DNA from: Lachnospiraceae bacterium
GTDB lineage: Bacteria; Bacillota; Clostridia; Lachnospirales; Lachnospiraceae
Direction of reading: 5' to 3'
NCBI GenBank assembly: GCA_014804645.1
Contig: JAAUZI010000005.1
Location: 60,381-124,380 of the forward strand
Length of the DNA: 64,000 bases
Positions 24,324 to 32,632 of this stretch are shown one piece after another. Below the pieces are notes generated by a model that had not been told where the DNA came from, did not search any database, and saw only the letters and a program-made list of their open reading frames with translations. The position numbers and the translations under genes were made by a program. Numbering within the stretch: position 1 is the first letter of the stretch; every line of letters starts with the position of its first letter.

Positions 24324-25261
24324 ACTATGTCTCCTTTTACAAATAGATTGTCTTTTCCCATGCCGCAGACGTAAATGTTGGAGTCATACCTGTGGCAGAT
24401 CTCCAGAAAATCCTTCCTGCTCTGGGAATCGTTCATTATTTTTACCAGAATTTCACCCGGAATGGTTCTGGCATATGCGCCGGGGCCCGCCATATGGATA
24501 TTCTGCACGCCCTGTTTTTCCAGCAGCGCTTTCAGTTCATCCGGCAGAAAAGTGTAAGTGATGCACCAGGGAGTTCCGCCCCTCTCGTATTCTGAGATCT
24601 CGCTTGATCCGCCGATCACGCCGCTCTTCATAAAGTCCTCTATGGTTTCCTTGTTCAGCACAAAGGAATCTATGGCCTTCTGTCTGTCCGCAATGAGTTG
24701 CCGGACCCAGGGGTCGGGACAGTCGGGGCTTAGAATAAATTGGTTTTTCTGAATTGGGTTGGCCAGATAGGGCAGATAACCCAGCCGGGAGGAGACGCTG
24801 AACATAACCTTTTTTCTAGCTATGCGGACCAATTCCCCAATGACGGTCTCCTGATGAGGATAGGTATAGGAGATGGGGGTGTCAAAGGATATGACTAGAT
24901 CGAATGCCCGGTCGGGATATGCCGACAAATCCTCCAGAGCGCCTCTTACAAAGGTAATGTTCTGCTCTACTCCCGCGGCCCGGGCCAGCTTCTGCGCCTT
25001 GTCCAGCATAGGCTGGGATATGTCAAAATGTGTCACCCGGCAGCCCTTTTTTGCCAGCAGAATGGAAAACCGCCCACACCCGGCTCCGCCGTCAAAGACA
25101 GTTTCTACTCCCTCCAGAGCCGCAAGCAGTTCTCTTTCAATATGGCTTTTTTGAATAATATCGTCTATAAAGGTCTCCTCTCTGTGGCTCTCCAACTCTC
25201 CCTTGTCGGGCTGGTTCCACAGGCGCTCGGATATCCTTTGGCTGGCATCTGCTGGTATCAT
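24320..25261 (-). CDS. class I SAM-dependent methyltransferase
   Basis: About 313 residues. The Rossmann-fold motif I is TVFDGGAGCGRFSILLAKKG, motif II RVTHFDISQPMLDKA, and a later FDLVISFDTPISYTYP. The C-terminal third is a variable substrate domain. ATG 25261 (MIPADASQ) has AGGAGGT just upstream, so the track start at 25300 is rejected. The substrate is unknown. It is the first gene of the minus-strand operon with DUF2441 and the GNAT-APH fusion. Confidence 0.85.
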   Translation of the reverse strand: MIPADASQRISERLWNQPDKGELESHREETFIDDIIQKSHIERELLAALEGVETVFDGGAGCGRFSILLAKKGCRVTHFDISQPMLDKAQKLARAAGVEQNITFVRGALEDLSAYPDRAFDLVISFDTPISYTYPHQETVIGELVRIARKKVMFSVSSRLGYLPYLANPIQKNQFILSPDCPDPWVRQLIADRQKAIDSFVLNKETIEDFMKSGVIGGSSEISEYERGGTPWCITYTFLPDELKALLEKQGVQNIHMAGPGAYARTIPGEILVKIMNDSQSRKDFLEICHRYDSNIYVCGMGKDNLFVKGDIV

Positions 25262-25350
25262 CTTGACCTCCTGTTTCTCTCCTACATGTCTCAGGTTCAA
25301 TAATGAGTTTATCAGAAATATCTTGTTTGAGCCACCTCAGAATCATTTCT

Positions 25351-25390
25351 AAAAAAGAATGAGCCGATACCCAATTAAGGGGCGGCTCAT
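25351..25390 (-). terminator. terminator of the Rpn-type gene
   Basis: On the minus strand ATGAGCCG-CCCC...GGGTATCGGCTCAT is followed by TCTTTTTT. It lies about 90 bases after the Rpn-type gene. A closely similar element ends the CD3324 gene at 26723. Confidence 0.75.
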
Positions 25391-25481
25391 GTCGGAATGC
25401 TCATGGATAGTACCTCTCTGCTCGTGTTCCAGCGCCATCAGGGCGATAACTGTAGCGCTGGCTTTGCATACAATACGCTGC

Positions 25482-26501
25482 TTAGTCTTCCAGGATTTTC
25501 TCACGAAATGCAGCAAAATCCTCTGCCCGCGCCGCCGCCTTGAGCCATATGCGAAGTGTCTCTGTATCCTCCTCATCATGAATGCGGGCAACGATGTCTT
25601 CTGGGATATCCCCTAAGTCCTCCAGCAGATCAAAGATCGACTGACGGCTCTGATTGATAGTGCCTTTTTGTATGCCTCTCCGTATTCCTTTCTCAATAAA
25701 AACCTCCGACAAATTACACATAGACTGCATCCTCCCCTCGGTCTCTACCTGCATTACCATTCCATACTCTTTTTCCAGTATATCCTTTTTCTCTTCCACT
25801 TTCATTTCGGACAGTAGCACTTCCAGCATGGCAATCAGCGTATTTCGGGAAGTCTCCTCCCCGGGGTCGCTGCGTATATTGACAATGATTCCCTGTACAA
25901 GTTCCACTCTGTGGGAGTTATCCCTGTCCCCATACACAGTCTTCCGCTCCAGATTAATCTCCTCGATGGAATCTCCCCTTTTTCCACTGTCCATACATAT
26001 CCAGATGCTGCGCACGTTTTTCAGACTGTCATAATCCGTTCTGTAAAACTCCGTGTTTTTCTGGGCCGAAACCATTCGGGAGAGATAATACACGATCCTG
26101 TTCTCCAGATGATACCCCAATACACTATGGCTGGTCAGCTTTTGCGCTTCCAGATTGATAAGGAATTTCATCTTCATCTGTCCGAGATATGCGCTGAAAC
26201 GGATATCATAATATATCGTACCCTCTCCCGGAACATTGTCCTCCGTCTTGTCTTCCTTGACCCTGCCCAGATTGGTCAGTCCCGGGTCCAGGGCCGACGC
26301 GGCCACCTCAATATCGTCCTCGATACAGGAAATGATATCTGTGATTTCCATGTCCCTGCACTCCCGGATGGTATATTTCAGGATTCTCGCCAGAATCTGC
26401 TTGTCCGCCAGCAGGAATTTTGCGTTAGTGTCATAGGCGGCGGCGCTCCTGGCAGCCGCTAGCGCCTGAGACAAATGGGTGTCTTCTCTCCGTCTTTTCA
26501 T
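25482..26501 (-). CDS. Rpn-type PD-(D/E)XK nuclease family protein
   Basis: A 339-residue protein of the Rpn/transposase_31-like group widespread in Lachnospiraceae. The nuclease core is YYDIRFSAYLGQMKMKFLINLEAQK, in which the Asp and the E-x-Q/K fit the PD-(D/E)XK pattern. A C-terminal region carries IEKGIRRGIQKGTINQSRQS, the usual EG-x-x-x-G linker seen in these proteins, then a small helical domain. E. coli RpnA promotes recA-independent recombination. Function here is inferred. RBS GAGGAGG precedes ATG 26501, and the gene has its own terminator. Confidence 0.78.
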   Translation of the reverse strand: MKRRREDTHLSQALAAARSAAAYDTNAKFLLADKQILARILKYTIRECRDMEITDIISCIEDDIEVAASALDPGLTNLGRVKEDKTEDNVPGEGTIYYDIRFSAYLGQMKMKFLINLEAQKLTSHSVLGYHLENRIVYYLSRMVSAQKNTEFYRTDYDSLKNVRSIWICMDSGKRGDSIEEINLERKTVYGDRDNSHRVELVQGIIVNIRSDPGEETSRNTLIAMLEVLLSEMKVEEKKDILEKEYGMVMQVETEGRMQSMCNLSEVFIEKGIRRGIQKGTINQSRQSIFDLLEDLGDIPEDIVARIHDEEDTETLRIWLKAAARAEDFAAFREKILED

Positions 26502-26524
26502 ACCATACCTCCTCGGTGCTGTGC

Positions 26525-26585
26525 GCAGGAGATACTATAGTAAACGAAAATTCATTCGTTCGTATTTTATCCGAAAATCTCCTGC
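26525..26585 (-). repeat. inverted repeat in the Rpn-type gene leader
   Basis: GCAGGAGAT and ATCTCCTGC (nine pairs) flank about 43 bases containing the smaller dyad ACGAAAATTCATTCGT. It lies between 24 and 84 bases upstream of the Rpn-type start codon. The role is unknown. Confidence 0.4.
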
Positions 26586-26722
26586 TCGTCTTCAATTTTT
26601 CATTTTGAGTTTCAAGCATAGATTTTCTGATTTCTTGAGAAGAGAATTGCTCCGTCAAAATGGAAAAGAATATATGCTTTGTAAGTATGGTAGCACGGAT
26701 AGAGCAAATTTGCAATAGTTTT

Positions 26723-26761
26723 AAAAAGAATGAGCCGTTACCCTGTAAGGCATCGGCTCAC
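26723..26761 (-). terminator. terminator of the CD3324-type gene
   Basis: TGAGCCG and CGGCTCA form a stem, and on the minus strand it is followed by TTCTTTTT. It starts five bases after the CD3324-type stop codon and resembles the element at 25351. Confidence 0.7.
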
Positions 26762-26765
26762 TGTA

Positions 26766-27035
26766 TTATGATTTCATGTCTCTGATAATGCGCTGTATGC
26801 TTTTGTGGGACAAACAATATTTGTCTGCCAGCTCCAGGGTGGACATTCCCTCAGAAAAATCCGCATAGATCAGTTTATTCCTGTGGGATAATTCGCGGGT
26901 GATCTCGGTTCTGGAACCCCATTTCAGGCGGTTCTCCGAGCGCCTGGGAATGTATATATTTTCGCCGTCCACATACTGTTGTATCAGTTCGATGATTTCC
27001 ACCGGCAGGATTTCTCCTGCGTTTCTATAGCCCAT
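26766..27035 (-). CDS. CD3324 family helix-turn-helix regulator
   Basis: An 89-residue protein, MGYRNAGEILPVEIIELIQQ, followed by YVDGENIYIPRRSENRLKWG. This is the characteristic opening of the CD3324 family (related to the Mor transcription activator fold). The C-terminal EGMSTLELADKYCLSHKSIQRIIRDMK is the helix-turn-helix. RBS AGGAGG precedes ATG 27035. A near-perfect 14-base inverted repeat upstream may be its operator. The target is unknown. Confidence 0.85.
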   Translation of the reverse strand: MGYRNAGEILPVEIIELIQQYVDGENIYIPRRSENRLKWGSRTEITRELSHRNKLIYADFSEGMSTLELADKYCLSHKSIQRIIRDMKS

Positions 27036-27067
27036 GTCTGCCTCCTAAATATATATTCTCTTTAGGA

Positions 27068-27116
27068 ATAGCAATGGCTATGACAATTCAGTTTTTATTG
27101 CAATAGCCAGTGCTAT
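27068..27116. repeat. 14-base inverted repeat upstream of the CD3324-type gene
   Basis: ATAGCAATGGCTAT and ATAGCCAGTGCTAT match as inverted repeats at 13 of 14 positions, with a 21-base spacer. They lie 33 bases upstream of the CD3324-type start. Possible operator or RNA hairpin. The rest of 27117-27255 holds nothing I can assign. Confidence 0.5.
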
Positions 27117-27255
27117 GCAGACATAACATATCTTCTCATACAGAAATTTCCTCCTCGTAATAAAATTTGATTTCGGGCTGCCCGGTTATCTGCCGCCGCA
27201 GCTCTATGGGTCCATTCTAACAGAGGATTGGCTGATTGTCAAAATATTAGTAAAT

Positions 27256-27636
27256 TCAAGACCGGAACGCGAGCCGAGGGTAGCTGAGATTTACCCATCC
27301 GCCCACAGTTGTCAAAAGGATCTGATAAGTTGTGTCCGGAGCATCCAGCATGAGTTCATTGGACAATATCCCATCCAGTGTTACAGCGAAAACAGATTTT
27401 ATATTTTCATCTATTTCCAATTCCAAGGTTTTTCCAATGGAAATGGGAACACCATACTCATGTGGATTAAATCCCTCGTGATAAATGGGACATCCACCTT
27501 TATCGTAGCAGCAGGAAATATCATCAGAGAGCTGGTGTTTTTCCATAAGCTCCGACTTTGAAATGTCCGTGACAATCCAATATGGCATAAGCGCGGAGGG
27601 GAACTGTTTCTTGCGGTATATTACTAACTTTTTCAT
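27256..27636 (-). CDS. hypothetical protein, about 127 aa
   Basis: A soluble protein starting MKKLVIYRKKQFPSALMPYW, with a beta-rich C-terminal half (GKTLELEIDENIKSVFAVTL). A small cluster of Cys lies at DDISCCYDKGGCPIY. I do not recognise a family. ATG 27636 is chosen because it begins the conserved-looking sequence and has GGAAAGGA about 13 bases upstream. The longer track start at 27723 overlaps the end of the RCC1-like pseudogene. It lies in a lower-GC stretch. Confidence 0.55.
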   Translation of the reverse strand: MKKLVIYRKKQFPSALMPYWIVTDISKSELMEKHQLSDDISCCYDKGGCPIYHEGFNPHEYGVPISIGKTLELEIDENIKSVFAVTLDGILSNELMLDAPDTTYQILLTTVGGWVNLSYPRLAFRS

Positions 27637-27691
27637 GGATAATAAATGATTCCTTTCCATAAAATTTATCTGGGAGTTAATCCCGTTGATA

Positions 27692-28170
27692 TTATAAGCC
27701 ATCTGTAACAATAGCAGGTACATACAAATCCTTCATAGCTGTCAAATCCGGTCCCGATACTATATCTACGATATCTGTCCAGCCATTTTCTGACTAATTG
27801 CATCGCTCTGCATATAATCTGTATACTGACTATATGCACAAATCTTTCCCTCCATATCCAGCGCATTCAATCCACAGAGACCTCCCGATAGACTTTTGAT
27901 ATCCTTCCATCCAGCTATCTCCTCCATGCTTTGATGATAAATGGGATTCACTGCGATCGGCACATGGCCGTCTCGGTCTATAGCGGCCACTCCCATCTGA
28001 AGGTTTTCCAGATAATCCCCTGATATCAGATATCGCAGCTGCTCTAACTGGTCTTCCGCTGCCTCGCTGTCTGCGATTTCAGATAACACTCCAATCGCCT
28101 GAGGGTACTTCCTCTCCTCAATAAACGCCTGCGCCCGTGTAAATTCAGCCCCATTTCTGTTAATCCGCAT
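27692..28170 (-). pseudogene. frameshifted RCC1-like repeat protein
   Basis: The ORF 27766-28170 opens with a TPR-like helical start (FIEERKYPQAIGVLSEIADS) and then weak RCC1-like repeats (GVAAIDRDGHVPIAVNP, then WKDIKSLSGG). It stops early after AISQKMAGQIS. In another frame the same DNA continues as NGWTDIVDIVSGPDLTAMKD to a stop at 27692, where W-T-D-I-V is the usual RCC1-like repeat start. A one-base frameshift near 27800 explains this. The repeats are few compared with full-length relatives, so internal loss is also likely. It overlaps the toxin gene by 11 bases. Confidence 0.6.
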
Positions 28171-28492
28171 TTATTTTTCTAAGCGCTTGAAGTTGGTCAC
28201 GCTTATTATAAATGATATTCAATATATAAACCCGCTTGGTATGTTCATCAACTCGGTAGTAGATATAGAAATTCTTAGCAATGATTTTGTGGATACCTCG
28301 TGAGTGCCATGGTTCCTCTGGGACTATAGCAATGCTTGCAGCCAAATATTCCAGCTTGCTTATTTCTTTATGTATGGCCCGAATGTAGGACAAAGCAATT
28401 TCCGGCACGAGCAGGACATCCGTGATGTAATCACGCAGCTCTATAAGATCAGCCGTTGCATCCGGCGTCATAATGACTTCGTAGGAATCCAT
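28160..28492 (-). CDS. RelE/ParE family toxin
   Basis: A 110-residue protein of the RelE/ParE fold: MDSYEVIMTPDATADLIELR, a helical pair up to about residue 55, then HKIIAKNFYIYYRVDEHTKRVYILNIIYNKRDQ, the conserved beta-sheet core. RelE members cleave mRNA on the ribosome and ParE members poison gyrase. Which applies is not clear. Its ATG overlaps the antitoxin stop codon by one base (TAATG), the usual antitoxin-first order. Confidence 0.88.
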   Translation of the reverse strand: MDSYEVIMTPDATADLIELRDYITDVLLVPEIALSYIRAIHKEISKLEYLAASIAIVPEEPWHSRGIHKIIAKNFYIYYRVDEHTKRVYILNIIYNKRDQLQALRKINAD

Positions 28493-28788
28493 TATATATG
28501 GCTCCTTTCGAGTTCATCGAACACTTCGGTATAAGGTCTTCCTTCCCCAGCAAGGGATTGTTCATAGCTATGCTGGAGTTTTGCGTTTAGTTCGGTTTCA
28601 GACATGGTGTCAATTGTTGGCGGCTCGCAAGGAATGGTTAAAGAAAAAGGAATACCATTCCTATATATAATCTGCCGATAAAGGGAGTTAATTACAACGG
28701 AAACGGGAATACCGAGCTTTTGAAGAATCTCTTCGGCCTCTGTTTTTACATCGTATTCTACTCTTGCGCTTACGGTTGCATCTTTCAT
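28492..28788 (-). CDS. RelB/DinJ family antitoxin
   Basis: A 98-residue antitoxin. The N-terminal ATVSARVEYDVKTEAEEILQKLGI followed by PVSVVINSLYRQIIYRNGIPF is the ribbon-helix-helix DNA-binding domain of DinJ. The acidic C-terminal half (YEQSLAGEGRPYTEVFDELE) would bind and neutralise the toxin. ATG 28788 has AGAGAGGT eight bases upstream, so the GTG at 28797 is rejected. It likely represses its own promoter. Confidence 0.88.
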   Translation of the reverse strand: MKDATVSARVEYDVKTEAEEILQKLGIPVSVVINSLYRQIIYRNGIPFSLTIPCEPPTIDTMSETELNAKLQHSYEQSLAGEGRPYTEVFDELERSHI

Positions 28789-28817
28789 AGAAAACACCTC
28801 TCTTTCAAAAATATTGT

Positions 28818-28846
28818 ATTATATAGTCTTGCAGATTGCAATACAA
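28818..28846 (-). promoter_or_regulatory. toxin-antitoxin promoter with operator dyad
   Basis: On the minus strand TTGTAT, 17 bases, TATAAT. The spacer holds the dyad TTGCA-N3-TGCAA (28829-28841), placed where a RelB-type repressor would block RNA polymerase. Confidence 0.6.
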
Positions 28847-28952
28847 ATATACATGATTGATTACTTTTGTGGACACCTAGATTATTTCATGCTAAAATAT
28901 ATTTCAATATAGTATAAAGTGTGTAAAAAGAAAATTATCCCGAGGGCTTACG

Positions 28953-30302
28953 ATGAAAAAGAGAAGAGAAACTCTTATTGCATCTGCACTGATGTGTCTG
29001 CTGGTGTTTATCACATATGGACAGACAGGGACTGCGGCGGAAATTCCCTCAGAGGAAACGCCCGGCGTATATACAGAGACCATCAATGCGGCGGAGCCGC
29101 AGGGAGACATAGCGCCCGGACAGGAGACATCCGGTTGGAAGAAAATTGCGGATACTATCTGCAGGATACAGGAGTGCAATCTGGACATAGAAGAATGCGC
29201 ATGGGAAAAATATAAAGAGTATACCGTCGTCTTTGGCCCGGACGATTTTGCGCCGCAGGAAATTATCTGTGACAATTTGTTTTCTTCTTATAAAGACGGC
29301 AGAGAAAACTCGAAGATACAGGGATCGTATGAGGCGGCGGGGGAGCAGTGGGAGTATCTCTGGTATGTGGAGTATGATTTTAACGGCGACGGTGGGCTGG
29401 ACTATATCGTGCTGTACGATTGCCCCGACAAGGAGGAAGGGGTGGATATCGGCGGCGGAGACGTCTGGATCGCGAAGGATTTCCGGAATCGAATCAAGTT
29501 GCCCCAGACAACCTATTTGACTGGCGGCACATGGGAGAAACCACAGCTGTATATGATGCTGCTTACCCACACATATGACACCTGGTGGCCGCCAAGTTTT
29601 GCTGTCTATCAGGACTATACCAGGCAGGAGATGGCGCTCTATGGTTACCTTGGCAGCTATAAGCGGGCAAGGGCTGTGACGACAGTAGAGGAACTGGAGG
29701 GAGTAAGGATAGTACAGACGAGCTTTTCTCTGCCCTACAGTGACGGCTATGATCCCGTCAGGCTGCAGATTACGTGGGATAGAGAGGAAGGGCAAGGATA
29801 TCAGGTGATCATGCTTGACAGGGTACACAGCCCGCTGGAGACAGGCATGTGTAACTGCGTAGCATGGGACGGCAATGGTGACGGCTATGAGGATATTCTG
29901 TATTATGTGGGCAACGATGGCGGAAGCGGCGGGAGCTGGGATTACTACTATCTGCTGTGTTGGTCTGAGGAAGAGCAGAGATATGAGAGTATGCGGCTGC
30001 CCCAATGTGTTTCAATAGATTTTGAAAAACATATGCTTTACAACAGAGGACAGTTGGGCGCGCTCCATAGATATCATGAGTTATACGGGCTGCAGGAGGG
30101 AGAATACCGGCTGGAGAAAAGGATGGATTTCCTGCTGTGGGCAGATGAAGAAGATAATATGAAAGTCATATACTTCGGGGATGGAGAGTTTATAGAGGAG
30201 ACGGATATTCCGGATGACATGGATATGGAGGAGATATACGCAGAGATGGAAAGTAAATATCCGGAATTCAGTTACTGGATGCGGTGGTTTATTGAAGGTT
30301 GA
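28953..30302 (+). CDS. secreted protein with DxDxDG-type repeats, paralogue 1
   Basis: A 449-residue exported protein. An N-terminal signal (MKKRRETLIASALMCLLVFI) lacks the lipobox Cys, so it is either secreted or a former lipoprotein. The mature part has two aspartate-rich loops, DFNGDGGLDYIVLYD and DGNGDGYEDILYYV, similar to Ca-binding dockerin/FG-GAP loops. Its second half aligns with the whole mature part of the next gene. RBS CGAGGG precedes ATG 28953. No known enzyme motif was seen. Function unknown. Confidence 0.72.
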   Translation: MKKRRETLIASALMCLLVFITYGQTGTAAEIPSEETPGVYTETINAAEPQGDIAPGQETSGWKKIADTICRIQECNLDIEECAWEKYKEYTVVFGPDDFAPQEIICDNLFSSYKDGRENSKIQGSYEAAGEQWEYLWYVEYDFNGDGGLDYIVLYDCPDKEEGVDIGGGDVWIAKDFRNRIKLPQTTYLTGGTWEKPQLYMMLLTHTYDTWWPPSFAVYQDYTRQEMALYGYLGSYKRARAVTTVEELEGVRIVQTSFSLPYSDGYDPVRLQITWDREEGQGYQVIMLDRVHSPLETGMCNCVAWDGNGDGYEDILYYVGNDGGSGGSWDYYYLLCWSEEEQRYESMRLPQCVSIDFEKHMLYNRGQLGALHRYHELYGLQEGEYRLEKRMDFLLWADEEDNMKVIYFGDGEFIEETDIPDDMDMEEIYAEMESKYPEFSYWMRWFIEG

Positions 30303-30311
30303 GGACTTACG

Positions 30312-31169
30312 ATGAAAAAGAGAAGAGAAACACTTATTAAATATTTATTTGTACTGATGTGTCTGCTGGCGCTTACCGCATGTGGACAGGCAGGGTCCGT
30401 CGGGAAAACTATCCCAGAGGAAACTTTCCAAGCGGAAACTTCCCTAGAGGAAACGCCTCCAGAGGAAATGCTCTCAGAAAAAACGTCTCCAGAGGAAACA
30501 CTCGGCGTATATGTGGAGACCATTGGTGAGACGGAGTCGCAGGAGATTGTGACGATAGTAGAAGAACTTGAGGGAGTAAGGATAGTACAGACGGGCCCTT
30601 CTTTGCCATACAGTGACGGATATGATTCTGTCAGGCTGCAAATCACATGGGATAGAGACGGGCAGCACGGAGAGCAGGAAATCAAACTTTACAGGATAGA
30701 TAGTCCACTGACAACAGATAGGAACAACTGTGAGGCCTGGGACGGCGATGATGACGGCTATGAGGATATTTTGTATTATACTGGCTATACGAGCGGCAGC
30801 GGAGGGAGCTGGGATCTCTATTATCTGCTGCGCTGGTCTGAGGAGAAACAGGAATATGAAAGCATCGAACTGCCATCGTGTAATTACATTTGTTATGAGG
30901 ACCATAAAATCCACAGCATAATAATAGATACCCCTGCTCGTCAATATTATAGTATCGACGGTCTTCAGAACGGAGAATATCAAGAGGAGAAAAGCCTGGC
31001 TCTTTTGGAGAACATGTCGGATGATGATACATGGGTGTTGACAGTGGAATATTCCGAATATGGAGAGATCGTTGAGACAACAGACCTTTCTCCGGTTCCG
31101 GACTGGGAGGAGACCAAGAGCGTCCTAAAGGAAAAATACCCGGAGTTTATTTTTTGGTGGGGGGATTAG
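30312..31169 (+). CDS. lipoprotein with DxDxDG-type repeat, paralogue 2
   Basis: A 285-residue lipoprotein, lipobox LTACG. Its first nine residues MKKRRETLI and ribosome-binding region are nearly identical to those of the preceding gene. After the signal comes a repetitive Glu/Thr/Pro linker (SLEETPPEEMLSEKTSPEET), then a domain shared with paralogue 1: VRIVQTGPSLPYSDGYDSVR and DGDDDGYEDILYYTGYTSGS. It lacks the first aspartate loop region. The ten-base gap shows co-transcription. It looks like a tandem duplication followed by deletion in one copy. Confidence 0.75.
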   Translation: MKKRRETLIKYLFVLMCLLALTACGQAGSVGKTIPEETFQAETSLEETPPEEMLSEKTSPEETLGVYVETIGETESQEIVTIVEELEGVRIVQTGPSLPYSDGYDSVRLQITWDRDGQHGEQEIKLYRIDSPLTTDRNNCEAWDGDDDGYEDILYYTGYTSGSGGSWDLYYLLRWSEEKQEYESIELPSCNYICYEDHKIHSIIIDTPARQYYSIDGLQNGEYQEEKSLALLENMSDDDTWVLTVEYSEYGEIVETTDLSPVPDWEETKSVLKEKYPEFIFWWGD

Positions 31170-31242
31170 CACGTGCCATGTCCACAAAATACTCTTTGAT
31201 CTCTACTGTATCCAAACCCGCTGATGTCAATAATACTCTCAT
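31147..31242 (-). pseudogene. N-terminal remnant of a peptidase E-like gene
   Basis: A 31-codon ORF on the minus strand starts MRVLLTSAGLDTVEIKEYFV after a weak RBS. That opening is typical of S51 peptidase E-like proteins of about 200 residues. The similarity breaks off at DMARA, where the frame runs into the end of paralogue 2. The rest of the gene is missing, so this is a truncated remnant. The family assignment is from a short match. Confidence 0.4.
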
Positions 31243-31360
31243 ACCTGTTTCTTCTTTTAGATTACCTGTATGCTATTTTTGAGATAAAAAGCAATACTTT
31301 CCAATTTATTCCCCAAAATATATGTCAATAATAAAAACAAGCTTATTGAAAAACACCCGC

Positions 31361-32356
31361 TTATTCTCTCGGAGCCGGACCGGTGGAATCTCGGACGATC
31401 AGCGGCGCTCGCAGCAGGATGGAGCCGATGGGCAGGCTGTTCAAGAGGCACCCCGTAGCGAAGTAGCCGCAGCGTCCCAGGCCAATTCTATCCTGGCGGA
31501 TGGTGGTCAGGGGCGGAGTGGTGTAGGCGGTCATGGGCAGATCATCAAAGCCGATAATACTCAGATCCCGGGGAATCTGAATCCCTCTGTCGCTGCACTC
31601 GGTCATGGCGGAGAAGGCCCGTACATCATGGGAGAACAATATAGCCGTAACGCCGTTGTCCAGCAGTTTGGGGATATAGGTTCTGGTGGATTCCGCTACA
31701 AAGTATCCCAGGCCAATGTAGTCCTCATTGATCTCAAGACCGTACTTTTCCAAGGCGCTCAAATAAGCGTGATACCTTGCCTTCAGGATATAGGAGTCCA
31801 GGGGGCCTGAGATCAGACCAATCTTACTGTGGCCCAGTTCTGTCAAATGTTTGACGGCCAGCTCTATACCCTCCTGGTTGTCGCATCCCACAGAGGCAAT
31901 GTAGGGATTGTTTTTGATATAGTTGTCATACAGAACCGTGGGAATCTGGGTTGATTTGAATTCCTGCATCCAGGGGTCCAACAGGGAGAAACCCAGCACA
32001 AATGCCGCCTGATAGCTGTGATCCAGCATGAAGACCCCATAGGGCGTCAGCCGTTGGAATTCCATGTCCAGAGGAACGACCTCGATGATCCATCCATCGG
32101 CTTCCGCCATTTGCCGGAATCCCTGCACAATGTCGTGGCCGAACTGATTGGGCGTTTCGTAGTCCATGTTCTCAATTAAAATGCACAGTTTTTTCTGTGC
32201 GCCGGAAATCCTTCTGCCTATGTAACCCATCTCGGCAGCAGTTTCCAAAACCCTTTTGCGCATGGACGCACTGATATCGGTGGCGTTGTTCAGCGCTTTG
32301 GATACTGTACTTTTGGATACGCCGAGCTGTGCGGCGATATCGGATATGGTGATCAT
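31361..32356 (-). CDS. LacI family transcriptional regulator
   Basis: A 331-residue repressor. The LacI headpiece is MITISDIAAQLGVSKSTVSK followed by ALNNATDISASMRKRVLETA. The rest is a periplasmic-binding-protein-like sugar-sensing domain (GHSKIGLISGPLDSYILKAR; LSIIGFDDLPMTAYTTPPLTT). It is divergent from the MalEFG-type importer and starch-degrading genes, so it most likely senses a maltodextrin or related oligosaccharide and represses them. GAGGAG precedes ATG 32356. Several TTGTTTCGAAACAA-like sites lie in the intergenic region. Confidence 0.92.
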   Translation of the reverse strand: MITISDIAAQLGVSKSTVSKALNNATDISASMRKRVLETAAEMGYIGRRISGAQKKLCILIENMDYETPNQFGHDIVQGFRQMAEADGWIIEVVPLDMEFQRLTPYGVFMLDHSYQAAFVLGFSLLDPWMQEFKSTQIPTVLYDNYIKNNPYIASVGCDNQEGIELAVKHLTELGHSKIGLISGPLDSYILKARYHAYLSALEKYGLEINEDYIGLGYFVAESTRTYIPKLLDNGVTAILFSHDVRAFSAMTECSDRGIQIPRDLSIIGFDDLPMTAYTTPPLTTIRQDRIGLGRCGYFATGCLLNSLPIGSILLRAPLIVRDSTGPAPRE

Positions 32357-32399
32357 AAGTACTCCTCAATGGTCAGCGGCCGCGCGGAATCGACAAGAA

Positions 32400-32499
32400 T
32401 TGTTTCGCAACTTGTATTTTTGAGTATAAGCCCGCTAATACCGCGAATCCTGTAAAAAAGTTTGTGAAAAATGCCAATAATTTCTTTTTCTCGAAACTA
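32400..32499. promoter_or_regulatory. two imperfect LacI-type operators near the regulator gene
   Basis: TTGTTTCGCAACTT (32400-32413) and TTTTCTCGAAACTA (32486-32499) each match the perfect palindrome TTGTTTCGAAACAA at 11 of 14 positions. Their place upstream of the regulator suggests autoregulation. Confidence 0.4.
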
Positions 32500-32632
32500 A
32501 TTATAGCAACAAGGAAAAGAAAAGGCAAGAGAGAGTTCTAAACTTTCTGGGAGGATATGCCGGGAACAATATCGTGAAATTGCGATTCTATGCTATTTCT
32601 CGGATATTCTATTACGAAAAACATAGCACCCA

